Shown: positions 16,642-25,700, counted from the stretch's first letter. The stretch: DNA of 64,000 nt from Arcobacter ellisii (GCF_003544915.1 NZ_CP032097.1:1860001-1924000); one strand, 5' to 3'. Numbers and translations are program-made. The notes: generated by a model not told the origin, from the letters alone.

Positions 16642-18009
16642 CTATTTTTCATAAATACGATAATATTTTCCTTTAATTTTTGATTTTGATAATTCTTTTA
16701 AAACGAAATCAATTTTTTCTTTATTTATTGCAACATAAGAACAAAAATCTAAAATATCAATTTTTCCAATATCATCTTTTTGTAAACCAATTCCAGCAGT
16801 TAAAGCACCTAAAATATCACCTGCTCTAAGTTTATGTTTTTTCCCACCATTTATAAAAATTGTTCTAAAATTTGAATCTATTTTATAAGATAAATCATCT
16901 TCTATATTTGAAATATCGTCATCTTTGATATTAGCAAAATTATCTTTAATTAATTCAACCCTATCTAACTCATTTGTTGTATATAAAGAGATAGCAAGTC
17001 CACCTTTTCCAGCACGTGCTGTTCTTCCAATTCTGTGAGTATGAATTTTTTCATCTAATGATAAATCATAGTTTATAACCAAATCCACATCATCAATATG
17101 AAGTCCTCTTGAAGCAACATCTGTTGCTATCAAAATTGGGTAAGATTTGTTTGAAAATAAAACTATTGTTTCATCACGTTGTTTTTGCTCTAAATCCGAA
17201 TGTAAAGTTAAAACATCTAATCCCATATCGTATAAATCATCTGCTAATTTATCGCAAGTTATTTTCATATTACAAAAAATCAAAATTGATTTTGCTTTAT
17301 TAGAAGAGATAAGTGCTGGAATAATTGAAGCTTTATCTTCTTCTAAAACTTCATAAAAAGTCTGATTAATTATAGTTTTTTCTTCATTTTCTATTTTTAC
17401 TAAAGAAGGATTTTTTAAAATATTTGTTGCTAAATCTTCAATATTTTTTTCATAAGTTGCAGAAAAAAGAAGAGTTTGTCGCTCTTTTGGCAAAGTTTCA
17501 ATTATTTCCATAATATCATCATAAAATCCCATATCAAGCATTTTATCAGCTTCATCTAAAACTAAAGTATTAATTCCAGATAAAACAATATTCTCTTCTT
17601 TTATATGTTTTAAAACACGTCCAGGTGTTCCAACAATTATATGAGCTCCATGAAATAAAGATACAACTTGAGGTTTAAAAGGAACTCCTCCACATAAAGT
17701 CAATACTTTTACATTATGAATATGACGAGATAATTTTCTTAAATTTTCAGCTATTTGATTTGCTAACTCTCTTGTTGGTGCTAAAATCAAAGATTGGATT
17801 TTAAAATCTTTTACATTTAGTTTATTTACTATTGGAATAGAAAAAGCCACTGTTTTACCAGAACCTGTTTTCGCTTGGGCAATTAAATCTTTGTTTTCCA
17901 AACTCAAAGGTAAACTTTTTTCTTGAATTGGAGTCATTTTTATAAATTCTAAAGAGTCTAAATTTTTTAAAAACTCTTTAGATAAATTTAATTTTGAAAA
18001 ATTATTCAT
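16642..18009 (-). CDS. dbpA: DEAD-box RNA helicase DbpA
   Basis: A complete DEAD-box helicase core: TPIQ, AKTGSGKT (motif I), PTRELA, GTPGR, VLDEADKM (motif II), FSAT, then helicase domain 2 with ATDVASRGLH and HRIGRTAR. The C-terminal 75 residues (DILGALTAGIGLQKDDIGKIDI through VLKELSKSKIKGKYYRI) match the DbpA RNA-binding domain, which recognises 23S rRNA helix 92 during large-subunit assembly. Length (455 aa) is typical. It ends directly upstream of nothing else on its strand except the diguanylate cyclase, and follows the DedA gene by 1 bp. Confidence 0.94.
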   Translation of the reverse strand: MNNFSKLNLSKEFLKNLDSLEFIKMTPIQEKSLPLSLENKDLIAQAKTGSGKTVAFSIPIVNKLNVKDFKIQSLILAPTRELANQIAENLRKLSRHIHNVKVLTLCGGVPFKPQVVSLFHGAHIIVGTPGRVLKHIKEENIVLSGINTLVLDEADKMLDMGFYDDIMEIIETLPKERQTLLFSATYEKNIEDLATNILKNPSLVKIENEEKTIINQTFYEVLEEDKASIIPALISSNKAKSILIFCNMKITCDKLADDLYDMGLDVLTLHSDLEQKQRDETIVLFSNKSYPILIATDVASRGLHIDDVDLVINYDLSLDEKIHTHRIGRTARAGKGGLAISLYTTNELDRVELIKDNFANIKDDDISNIEDDLSYKIDSNFRTIFINGGKKHKLRAGDILGALTAGIGLQKDDIGKIDILDFCSYVAINKEKIDFVLKELSKSKIKGKYYRIYEK

Positions 18010-18010
18010 A

Positions 18011-18547
18011 TTACTTCTCTATTTTTTTAAAAACATAAGATAATAATAAAAACATAACTAAAACAATAGCTAATCCAACATATTTAAAATCATCACCTAA
18101 ACTAAGGATATATTCTCCAGCTGTAAAACTTAAATATCCAACTATACAAGCCCATAAAACTGTTGCAAATGCATTTAAAATAGAGAACTTTATACTTGAA
18201 TATTTTGTAAGTCCCATAGCAAGTGGAATTAAAGTTTTTATTCCATAAATATATTTTTGAATAAACACAACAAAAGAACCATATTTTCTCATCATAATAT
18301 GAGCAAGTGCAATTTTTCTTCCATATTTTTTCATCATATCTTTTGCATAATTTTTATTTTTTCTAGCTAAAAAAAACAAAAACTGGTCACCTAAAAAATT
18401 TGAAACACCAGCAACTAAAATAGAGATATAAATATTCAAATCTCCACTATAAGATAAAACTCCTGCAAAAATAAGTCCTACATAACCTCCACCAAAAGAG
18501 TATAAAAATAGAGCTATATAACCCCAATCTTGAATAAATTGTTCCAT
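18011..18547 (-). CDS. DedA-family inner membrane protein (178 aa)
   Basis: A SNARE-associated/DedA (VTT) domain with reentrant and transmembrane segments: GYIALFLYSFGGGYVGLIFAG, GVSNFLGDQFLFFLARKN, VFIQKYIYGIKTLIPLAMGL and a long C-terminal helix pair. It has G(x)nGD features and the basic F..RY/K...K positions of the family. DedA proteins act in membrane homeostasis, with recent evidence for lipid carrier flipping. It lies 1 bp upstream of dbpA and 3 bp downstream of the unknown 18551 gene, so the three form an operon. Confidence 0.87.
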   Translation of the reverse strand: MEQFIQDWGYIALFLYSFGGGYVGLIFAGVLSYSGDLNIYISILVAGVSNFLGDQFLFFLARKNKNYAKDMMKKYGRKIALAHIMMRKYGSFVVFIQKYIYGIKTLIPLAMGLTKYSSIKFSILNAFATVLWACIVGYLSFTAGEYILSLGDDFKYVGLAIVLVMFLLLSYVFKKIEK

Positions 18548-18550
18548 TAA

Positions 18551-19183
18551 CTAAATCCTAATTCCAAAAAAATCTAAAGCTTCAATCACATCATCATCTT
18601 CAATATCTATTATTTCATCTTCGATATTCTTTTTTGCTTTTTCTATAATAAACTCTTTTACTTTTGTTCTAACTTCTTCTATATCATCAACTATAACAAA
18701 ACCACTAAATTGAATCTCATTGTCATAACAAAGTAAAGTTCCAGAACAATTCTCTTCAATAAACTCACTTAACTCTCTATAATTTATCTCTAAATCACTT
18801 GCATGCCAACCATAATTTTCTAAAGTTTTATCTTCAAAAATTTCAACTCCATCACTTTGATGGTCAAAATAAAGCATATTTTCTTTGTTCATATCTATAA
18901 TATTTTGCCAATTTACAACAGGTTTTATTTTGCAAGATGTACCCAAAATTGTTGCTTTATAATCAGCAAAAAGTTTTGATGCAATTGCTTTTGCATCTAA
19001 AAGAGTAGATATATCTGAAAGATTTTCATTTTTAAATACTACAGCTTTCTTTTTCGTCTCATCACTATTTTTGTATATATTTCCATCAACATCTATTATA
19101 ATTTTAGATTTTGAAGCTAATAAATTTAAAATTTGAGTTATATCAATAGTTAGTTCTAAATCTTTTATATTTATTTTTCTCAT
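18551..19183 (-). CDS. Unknown acidic cytoplasmic protein (210 aa)
   Basis: The frame reaches a TTG at 19198, but the ATG at 19183 (MRKINIKDLELT) has a GGAAAATGAAAA leader and is the likely start. The protein is strongly acidic, mixed alpha/beta, with no signal peptide or membrane segment, and ends in a run of Asp/Glu (EDEIIDIEDDDVIEAL). One notable segment is YFDHQSDGVEIFEDKTLENYGWHASD. It is the first gene of an operon with dedA and dbpA. I do not recognise the family. Confidence 0.68.
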   Translation of the reverse strand: MRKINIKDLELTIDITQILNLLASKSKIIIDVDGNIYKNSDETKKKAVVFKNENLSDISTLLDAKAIASKLFADYKATILGTSCKIKPVVNWQNIIDMNKENMLYFDHQSDGVEIFEDKTLENYGWHASDLEINYRELSEFIEENCSGTLLCYDNEIQFSGFVIVDDIEEVRTKVKEFIIEKAKKNIEDEIIDIEDDDVIEALDFFGIRI

Positions 19184-19313
19184 TTTTTCATTTTCCAATA
19201 ATAAAATTTATTGGATTCTATCGTAAAGTTAATTAAATATAGAGTTACAGAATTATTACAAAAATTGTATAGAAATTAAATATTTTTTTTATATTTCTTA
19301 AAGTTAGTTGATA

Positions 19314-19319
19314 TATAAT
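19314..19319 (+). promoter_or_regulatory. -10 element for the EAL gene pair
   Basis: TTGATATATAAT lies 33 bp before the TTG start at 19353, in an otherwise AT-rich 150-bp gap. Confidence 0.5.
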
Positions 19320-19352
19320 GAAGCAGTTTATTCACCGAAAATGGGGCGTTAA

Positions 19353-20588
19353 TTGATAATTAGAAATATTATAAATTCTTTTTTTAGAACTTCTAAAATT
19401 AAAACTCTATTTTTAGTTGATATTCTATATATGAAAGATTTAAACGCCATTTACAACTTTGATAATGGTGATTTCATAATAAAACAACTTAATTCAATTT
19501 TAAACAACAAAACAAAAAATCTAATAAAAAAAACTCTTAATAGAGATATTTACATAAAAATCAAAAATACCCACGCAGATGTTTTTGAAATTATGTTATT
19601 TGATGATTTATCTGTAGATGAAATTATTTCTATAAAAAATCTAATTTATGAAAATATTGTCTCAAAAAATTTTAAACTTTTAGATAAAAATTTATTAATC
19701 AATATTGATGTAACAATTGGTTGTTCAAAAAGTTCAGAAAAGCAGATAAAATCATATGCTGAGAAAGCTTTACATGAAGCAAAATTAAACTATTTACATT
19801 ATATGTATTTTGATTCTTTTTTATATAAAAATGAATTTATAAATAAAGATTTATTAGAAATTTTAAATCATAATATTAATAATAATTTAGTTGAGCCCTA
19901 CTTTCAAGCAATTATGGATAATCAATCAAATCAAATTGTAAAATATGAAGCTTTAATGAGAATTTTTGATAAAGATGGAAATATGTTGATGCCAAATGTT
20001 TTTATTCATAAGGCAAAAAAATCAAGACTTTATCAAAAATTAATGGAAATACTTTTTGATAAAATTATAATCTACATTCAAAAATATAAAATACATATTA
20101 GTATAAATTTAGATTATACAGATATTTTAAATCCACAAATTAAAAAAACCATTATCTCAAAAATAAAAGTAAATAATGTTGGTTCTCATATAACTTTTGA
20201 AGTTTTAGAGAGTGAAAAAGTATCAAATTTTGAGTTAGTAAATGATTTTATAAAAGAAGTTAGAACTTATGGTGCAAAGATAGCTATTGACGATTTTGGT
20301 ACAGGTTTTTCAAACTATGAAAATATCTTAAATTTAGATATTGATTATATAAAAATTGATGGTTCTTTGATAAAAAAAATAGATGAAGCGATATATTTGA
20401 ACTTGATAAAAAGTATTGTTTTATTTTCAAAACAACAAAATATAAAAATTGTTGCAGAGTTTGTTAGTGATTTAAAAACTTTACGTTATGTAAAAAATAT
20501 TGGAATAGATTTCTCACAAGGTTATCATATAGGAAAACCTACGTACATAGAAGAACTTTTAGGAGTTATAAATGAAAAAAGAACTTGA
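19353..20588 (+). CDS. Degenerate GGDEF-EAL protein, probable c-di-GMP phosphodiesterase
   Basis: Soluble protein of 411 residues. The first 165 residues retain the shape of a GGDEF domain (VDILYMKDLNAIYNFDNGD) but the signature has become THADVFEI, so no cyclase activity is expected. The EAL domain looks active: YEALMRIFD, INLDYTDIL, EVLESEKV, IDDFGTGFSNYE, YIKIDGSLI, AEFV and QGYHIGKP. TTG start; the bases just upstream read ATG-GGG-CGT-TAA, a four-codon in-frame minicistron ending immediately before the TTG. The next gene overlaps its 3' end by 17 bp. Confidence 0.82.
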   Translation: MIIRNIINSFFRTSKIKTLFLVDILYMKDLNAIYNFDNGDFIIKQLNSILNNKTKNLIKKTLNRDIYIKIKNTHADVFEIMLFDDLSVDEIISIKNLIYENIVSKNFKLLDKNLLINIDVTIGCSKSSEKQIKSYAEKALHEAKLNYLHYMYFDSFLYKNEFINKDLLEILNHNINNNLVEPYFQAIMDNQSNQIVKYEALMRIFDKDGNMLMPNVFIHKAKKSRLYQKLMEILFDKIIIYIQKYKIHISINLDYTDILNPQIKKTIISKIKVNNVGSHITFEVLESEKVSNFELVNDFIKEVRTYGAKIAIDDFGTGFSNYENILNLDIDYIKIDGSLIKKIDEAIYLNLIKSIVLFSKQQNIKIVAEFVSDLKTLRYVKNIGIDFSQGYHIGKPTYIEELLGVINEKRT

Positions 20589-21357
20589 GCAGATAACAAA
20601 TTTAACTATAAACGAGTTATTAAATAAAGAGATTATTTTACCCTCTTTATATTTTGAAAAATTTAATTATCATGCAAAAAAAATGGAAATAGATTTAGAA
20701 GATGAACAATTCCAAAAAGAAGTTGAACAAATATTAGTTGAAGATTATAAAAATATTGAAAAATATATGAGTCTTATAGTTTCAAGTGTTAATGAATTAC
20801 AGCAAGAAACAAAAAATGCTTCAGAAGCAATACTAAATAATGACAGTATTGCTTTAACTGATATTCACAAAAAAATGATTAGCCTTGAAAATGAAATACA
20901 ACTTCTAAATGATGAATTATTTATTGATGAATTAACAAAAACTTACAATAAGAAATGGATTTATCATAAATTTTTAGATGAAAATACCAATTTTAAAGAA
21001 GAAGGTATTTGTACTTTAGTTGATATTGAAGATTTTGATTATATTCAAAAAGAGTATGGAGAATTACTTGCTAAAAATCTTTTAATTTTTATAATAAATT
21101 TTATTTCTCAAAAATTAAGAGATGAACATTATAATTTCCATATTGCAAGATATTTTAATAACAAATTTTTTATTTTTGTTTTAGAAAAAGAGAAAAGCCA
21201 AATAATCAACTTTTTATTAAATCTTGAACAAATGCTTTTAAATACAACACTTAAAAGCCATGCAGGATTATATATAAAAGCTAGTTATAAATTCAAAACT
21301 GAACCTTTTAAAGTAAAAGACAAATCAAAATCTGTTTTTGATAAATTACTTAACTAA
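20572..21357 (+). CDS. Degenerate GGDEF-domain protein (261 aa)
   Basis: The N-terminal half is helical (a possible sensor or coiled coil). The C-terminal half is a divergent GGDEF fold: DELTKTYNKKWIYHKF corresponds to the D-x-LT-x-x-x-NR motif and VDIEDFDYIQKEYGE to the Mg-binding region, but the signature reads ARYFNNKFFIF instead of RxGGDEF. Neither catalytic nor inhibitory site is present, so it is probably a regulatory or scaffolding partner of the EAL protein it overlaps by 17 bp. Cytoplasmic. Exact role unknown. Confidence 0.75.
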   Translation: MKKELEQITNLTINELLNKEIILPSLYFEKFNYHAKKMEIDLEDEQFQKEVEQILVEDYKNIEKYMSLIVSSVNELQQETKNASEAILNNDSIALTDIHKKMISLENEIQLLNDELFIDELTKTYNKKWIYHKFLDENTNFKEEGICTLVDIEDFDYIQKEYGELLAKNLLIFIINFISQKLRDEHYNFHIARYFNNKFFIFVLEKEKSQIINFLLNLEQMLLNTTLKSHAGLYIKASYKFKTEPFKVKDKSKSVFDKLLN

Positions 21358-22261
21358 CGAAAGAGTAAAACTCTTTTGTTTTTTTAACTGCCTCTTCATA
21401 AGAAATCTCTTGAAATCTAATTTTTGTATTTGCTTTTGCTTGAGATAATTTAAAACAATCAATACCTAAAACAACTCCAATTTTTGGATAACCACCAATT
21501 GTTTGTCTATCTTTTAATAAAACTATTGGTTGTCCATCTTTTGGTATTTGAATACTTCCAAAAGCAATTGCTTCTGAGATAATTCCATTTATTTCACACT
21601 TTATAGCTTCACCACTAAGTTTTACAGCCATTCTATTAAAATCATTTGTTACTAAATAAGTTAAAGTTAAAAATCTCTTTTTTTCTTCATCTAAAAAGTA
21701 GTTTTCTTGATAAGAAAATATAACTCTTAAAGTCAAATTATCTTCATATTTTGGAATAAACTCTTCTTTTAATTTCATTGTATAGTTAAAAGTACAACTA
21801 TTAAAAGGCAAAATATCACCTTTTTTTAGCTTATTTCCATCAAGTCCACCAAGATTTTCTTTTATAGTTACACTATTACTTCCAAACTCTTTTTTTATAT
21901 CAAAACCACCAAAAACTGCCAAATAAATCCTATTTCCACTTAGGATTTTTCCTATTTTTATGATGTCATTTTTTTTGATATTGTAACTTTGCCAAAGCTC
22001 TTTTTTTTCATCATTTATAAAAAATTCACAATCAGCACCTGTGATTGAGATTTGAGTATTTTCATTTGCTTTGAAAATCACATTTGAAAAAGCTATCTCT
22101 AAAATATTTGTGTCAAAAGAGTTTTTCAAAAGTTTATTTGCCCAAAAATAGGCATATTCATCCATCACACCAGAATTTGTAACTCCAATATGTGAATATC
22201 CAAATCTTCCCCTATCTTGAATTGTTACAAAAAGAGGATTATTTATGACTTCTAAACTCAT
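21350..22261 (-). CDS. pxpC: 5-oxoprolinase subunit C
   Basis: A biotin-dependent carboxyltransferase-like (AHS2/KipA) protein. Recognisable stretches are TIQDRGRFGYSHIGVTNSGVMDEYAYFWANKLL near the N-terminus, AVFGGFDI, and the C-terminal DGQPIVLLKDRQTIGGYPKIGVV. With PxpA and PxpB it forms the prokaryotic ATP-dependent 5-oxoprolinase, which opens 5-oxoproline to L-glutamate. It overlaps pxpB by 4 bp and, at its 3' end, overlaps the convergent GGDEF-like gene by 8 bp. Confidence 0.93.
   Translation of the reverse strand: MSLEVINNPLFVTIQDRGRFGYSHIGVTNSGVMDEYAYFWANKLLKNSFDTNILEIAFSNVIFKANENTQISITGADCEFFINDEKKELWQSYNIKKNDIIKIGKILSGNRIYLAVFGGFDIKKEFGSNSVTIKENLGGLDGNKLKKGDILPFNSCTFNYTMKLKEEFIPKYEDNLTLRVIFSYQENYFLDEEKKRFLTLTYLVTNDFNRMAVKLSGEAIKCEINGIISEAIAFGSIQIPKDGQPIVLLKDRQTIGGYPKIGVVLGIDCFKLSQAKANTKIRFQEISYEEAVKKTKEFYSFVS
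21360..21385 (+). terminator. Terminator after the EAL / GGDEF-like pair
   Basis: A 6-bp stem AAAGAG/CTCTTT with a 5-nt loop is followed by TGTTTTTTT. It lies within the 3' end of the convergent pxpC gene. Confidence 0.55.
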
Positions 22262-22932
22262 AAAACTCCCCCTTGGACTAAAAACTCTTCTTTTGAAATA
22301 GGATTAAATTTTACTTTATCTCCCACATTTAGTGGAGATAAATTTTCTAACTTTTTATCAAAAAGTTCAAAAGTTGTTTTTCCTATGATATTCCAACCAC
22401 CTGGGCTTTGTTGTGGATAAATGGCTGTTTGAAAATCTGCTATTGCAACACTTCCTTTTGGAACAATTTTTCTAGGAGTTGAAAGTCTTGGAAATGCAAT
22501 TTTTTCATCAACTTTCGCTAAATATGCAAAACCTGGTAAAAAACCTATTGCATAAACATCATAAAGTTTATTTGTGTGGATTTTGATAATCTCTTCTATA
22601 CTCAAAGTTGTTTTTGAACTCAGATATTCTAAATCAAATCCAACTTCTGTTCCATAATAAACATCTATTTCTACAATCTTTTCTTCAAAATTTTCATCAA
22701 TTTGCAAATTTATATTTTGTTTGATTAAATCTTTTAAAGTTTCAAAATCATATTTAAAAATATCAAAGGTTATAAAAATAGAAGTATAAGAAGGAATGAT
22801 TTCTATAATTCCTTCTAAATTTAATTTTTTTATACAAAAATAAGCTTTTTTTATCTCAAGTGCAATTTTTTCATCTATAAAATCTCCAAAATAGATAATA
22901 AATGAATCAACACTTACAATTTTAAAATCCAT
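22258..22932 (-). CDS. pxpB: 5-oxoprolinase subunit B
   Basis: An AHS1/KipI-family protein (224 aa) with the family's VYAIGFLPGFAYLAKVDE, FPRLSTPRKIVPKGSVAIAD and QQSPGGWNIIGKT motifs. It works with PxpA and PxpC in ATP-dependent cleavage of 5-oxoproline, a by-product of spontaneous glutamine cyclisation. It overlaps pxpA by one base and pxpC by four, giving strong translational coupling. Confidence 0.94.
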   Translation of the reverse strand: MDFKIVSVDSFIIYFGDFIDEKIALEIKKAYFCIKKLNLEGIIEIIPSYTSIFITFDIFKYDFETLKDLIKQNINLQIDENFEEKIVEIDVYYGTEVGFDLEYLSSKTTLSIEEIIKIHTNKLYDVYAIGFLPGFAYLAKVDEKIAFPRLSTPRKIVPKGSVAIADFQTAIYPQQSPGGWNIIGKTTFELFDKKLENLSPLNVGDKVKFNPISKEEFLVQGGVL

Positions 22933-23666
22933 TAATACAAGGCTTTTTTAAGTAGTTTTATAAATTCAAGAGCTTTTTCATTATCACCATGAACACATAC
23001 TGAATCAGTTTTTAAAAATAGTTTTTGTCCATTTACACTATATAAATAACCTCTATCTTTTAAATTTTTTATTCTATTTACAACTTCTAATTCATCATGA
23101 ATTACAGCATTTTCATTCATTCTAGAAACCAAACTTCCATCATCATTATAGTTTCTATCTGCAAATACTTCATATATCAAATTTATAGAATATAATTTTG
23201 ATATATGTTCATAAGCTTCATTTTTTGGACCAGATAAAATCATCAATTTTATATTTTTATCAAAAGATGCAATTGCATTTAAAACTGCTTTGAAAATATT
23301 TTCATCTCTCATCATATCGTTGTAAAGTGCGCCATGAGGTTTTACATAAGAAACTGCCGTTCCTTGAGCTCTACAAAATGCACTTAAAGCTCCTAATTGA
23401 TATAAGATTATTGATTTTATCTCTTCAAGAGAACAAAGCATACTTCTTCTTCCAAAACCTACTAAATCTTGATATGAAGGATGTGCACCTATTGTAACAT
23501 TATATTTTTTTGCCAATTGTACTGATCTGTTCATAGTAACTGAATCACTTGCATGAAAACCACAAGCTAAATTTGCCATATCAATAAATGGCATAATCTC
23601 CTCATCATTTCCCATTTTCCAAATACCAAAACTCTCACCCATATCACAATTTAATCTCATTTTCAT
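22932..23666 (-). CDS. pxpA: 5-oxoprolinase subunit A
   Basis: A LamB/YcsF-family protein (244 aa). The signature LNCDMGESFGIW opens the chain, followed by ANLACGFHASDS, GAHPSYQDLVGFGRRSM, YVKPHGALYNDM, EVFADRNYNDDGSLVSR and VCVHGD near the C-terminus. It is the hydrolytic partner of PxpBC in conversion of 5-oxoproline to glutamate. AAAGGC upstream serves as ribosome binding site. The gene starts 9 bp after the unknown gene at 23676. Confidence 0.95.
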   Translation of the reverse strand: MKMRLNCDMGESFGIWKMGNDEEIMPFIDMANLACGFHASDSVTMNRSVQLAKKYNVTIGAHPSYQDLVGFGRRSMLCSLEEIKSIILYQLGALSAFCRAQGTAVSYVKPHGALYNDMMRDENIFKAVLNAIASFDKNIKLMILSGPKNEAYEHISKLYSINLIYEVFADRNYNDDGSLVSRMNENAVIHDELEVVNRIKNLKDRGYLYSVNGQKLFLKTDSVCVHGDNEKALEFIKLLKKALY

Positions 23667-23675
23667 AATTTGCCT

Positions 23676-24116
23676 TTAATATTGATACATATGATATTTT
23701 TTATTTTCAGCTGCTTTTCTCTCTTCAATTTTTCCATAAACTTCAAGAGCTTTTTGTTTTAAATCTTCATCAATGTTTTTTGTCAAATACTCTTTTACTA
23801 TGGTGTCTAAAACTAAAATATAAACTATACAATTCAATTTTAAAGAGTCTTGATTTTTCATCAACTTATCTAAATCAATTGCATAAACAGCTTCACTAAA
23901 AGTAAAAAACAATCTTTGTTTTATATCTTCTAATCGATATGAATAACCAAGAATTGTAAGAAAATTCTCTTCAAATTCTATATCAAATTTCTCTTCTTTT
24001 ACTCTATTTGCAAACAAAGAAATTTTCTCATTATATTTTGTTGCAATTTCATCTGCTTCTACTATTTTATTTTTAAAAGAATGAATAAAATCACAAATTT
24101 CATTTATAAGTTCTAT
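23676..24116 (-). CDS. Unknown helical protein upstream of pxpABC, possible ATA start
   Basis: A helical, charged protein with no membrane segment or known motif. The first standard start codon in frame is TTG at 24017 (113 aa), which has only weak GAG-type spacing. The frame continues upstream with ordinary coding sequence (IELINEICDFIHSFKNK) to ATA at 24116, preceded by AAAAAGGA with 6-base spacing, giving 146 aa. No ATG, GTG or TTG exists between the upstream stop and 24017. It is the first gene of the pxp operon; its role there is unknown. Confidence 0.62.
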   Translation of the reverse strand: MELINEICDFIHSFKNKIVEADEIATKYNEKISLFANRVKEEKFDIEFEENFLTILGYSYRLEDIKQRLFFTFSEAVYAIDLDKLMKNQDSLKLNCIVYILVLDTIVKEYLTKNIDEDLKQKALEVYGKIEERKAAENKKYHMYQY

Positions 24117-24155
24117 CTTTAATCCTTTTTCACAATTATTACATCAACTCTATTA

Positions 24156-24161
24156 TATAAT
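24156..24161 (+). promoter_or_regulatory. -10 element for the DUF4197 gene
   Basis: TTATATAAT lies 36 bp before the ATG at 24197, followed by a TAGGATATCTC ribosome binding site. Confidence 0.5.
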
Positions 24162-24196
24162 GAAATCTATAAAATACAAAAATTTTAGGATATCTC

Positions 24197-25006
24197 ATGA
24201 AAAAATCAATCATTGCTTCAACGCTTATTTTAAGCACAACTTTTGTATTTGCTTTAGATTTAGGTTCTATTGCAAAAGGTGTTTTAGATACAGCTACAAC
24301 AACTAATCAAACAAAATCAACAACACAAACTTCTTCAAATCTAAGTGATTCTACAGTTTCTAGTGGATTAAAAGAAGCATTAAAAACTGGTGTAAAATAT
24401 GCAACTACACAATTAGGTGCAACAAATGGTTACCTAAATAATTCTGCAGTTAAAATTCCTCTTCCAGATAATTTAGCAAAAGCAGAAACATTAATTAGGT
24501 CAGTTGGTGGAGATAAAATGGCTGATGATTTAATAAATTCAATGAATAGTGCAGCTTCAAAAGCAGCTCCTAAAACAGCTGAAATCTTCATAGATGCTAT
24601 TGATAAAATGACAGTAACAGATGCTCAAAAAATCTTAACTGGTGGTAACAATGCAGCAACTGAATATTTTAAATCAAATACAAGTGCTTCACTAAAAAAG
24701 GCAATTACTCCAATAATTCAAGAAACAATGAAAGAAAATCAAGTAGCAAGTTATTATGACACTGCAAATAATCTTTATAAATCAAATACAAAAGGATTAA
24801 CTCAAAATAGTCAAGTTATGGGATTAGCTAAAAATTTTGGAGTTGATTCTTATCTTCCTGGAAATTCAGATGAAAGTCTTGATGAATTTGTAACAAATAA
24901 GGCAATTGAAGGATTATTTACAATGATTGCACAAAAAGAAGCAGCAATTAGACAAAATCCAGTTGAGCAAACATCTTCACTTTTAAAACAGGTATTTGGG
25001 AAATAG
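24197..25006 (+). CDS. DUF4197 secreted protein (269 aa)
   Basis: A Sec signal peptide (MKKSIIASTLILSTTFVFA) leads to a Thr/Ser-rich linker and the DUF4197 domain: SGLKEALKTGVKYATTQLG, VKIPLPDNLAKAE, MNSAASKAAPKTAEIFIDAIDKM, DAQKILTGGNNAATEYFK and NKAIEGLFTMIAQKE. The function of this family is unknown; members are predicted periplasmic. It is a single gene with its own promoter and a hairpin after the stop. Confidence 0.88.
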   Translation: MKKSIIASTLILSTTFVFALDLGSIAKGVLDTATTTNQTKSTTQTSSNLSDSTVSSGLKEALKTGVKYATTQLGATNGYLNNSAVKIPLPDNLAKAETLIRSVGGDKMADDLINSMNSAASKAAPKTAEIFIDAIDKMTVTDAQKILTGGNNAATEYFKSNTSASLKKAITPIIQETMKENQVASYYDTANNLYKSNTKGLTQNSQVMGLAKNFGVDSYLPGNSDESLDEFVTNKAIEGLFTMIAQKEAAIRQNPVEQTSSLLKQVFGK

Positions 25007-25027
25007 ACTAAGAGATTTTCTCTTAGT
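25007..25027. terminator. Hairpin between convergent genes
   Basis: A perfect 9-bp stem, ACTAAGAGA/TCTCTTAGT, with a TTT loop directly after the DUF4197 stop. There is no long T-run on either side, so termination strength is uncertain. Confidence 0.5.
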
Positions 25028-25598
25028 TTGAAATATTAAAGTAGCTATTCATAGCATTGTTTTTTACTAAACTAACATTGATATCTAAAGTTACATCTTC
25101 ATTTTTTTCAAATTTATATTCATAATCTTTTTTAAAATTTTTTAATAAATTTTCATAAAGTTCAGATTTTTTATCCACTATAAAAATATCTTTTGTCACT
25201 TCATATATGTATATGATATTTAAGATATAACTATCATCGATTTTGTATGTCAAAAACTCATAGTGATTAAACTCAAATTTTTCTAATAATTCCATGTTTT
25301 TAGCTTCAATTTTATCTTTTAATAAAGAGATAAAATATCCTAAAGCTTGCCCATTCCAAGCCACATCAGCATCAGTATGTATATACTCGACATAAATACT
25401 ATCTGCACACAATGTATAAGCTTCAAAAATATAAGAATCATATCTTGTTTTTGTTTCTACATTTGTAATTGGGAATTTAAAAAAAGTGTCAGTATCCACT
25501 TTGAATTTTAATTCATTTTCTTCAAGACTAAAATATGGACGGGATAATATTGTGATTGTTTTGAAAAGTGATTTTAAAGCATCTTTTACCATACCCAT
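25023..25598 (-). CDS. Unknown cytoplasmic protein (191 aa)
   Basis: ATG preceded by AAAGGTAACC. The product is alpha/beta, rich in aromatic residues (YDSYIFEAYTLCADSIYVEYIHTDADVAWNG is not hydrophobic enough for a membrane helix) and acidic. No signal peptide or catalytic motif. It sits convergent with the DUF4197 gene and downstream of the GNAT gene on the same strand. Not recognised. Confidence 0.68.
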   Translation of the reverse strand: MGMVKDALKSLFKTITILSRPYFSLEENELKFKVDTDTFFKFPITNVETKTRYDSYIFEAYTLCADSIYVEYIHTDADVAWNGQALGYFISLLKDKIEAKNMELLEKFEFNHYEFLTYKIDDSYILNIIYIYEVTKDIFIVDKKSELYENLLKNFKKDYEYKFEKNEDVTLDINVSLVKNNAMNSYFNISN

Positions 25599-25700
25599 TT
25601 TGGTTACCTTTTATTTAATCTTAAGAAATGTACTTTAACATAATAATTTTTTTTATTCAAGGATAGTAGTAAGAAATTGTGAAGAAAATATATATTTATT

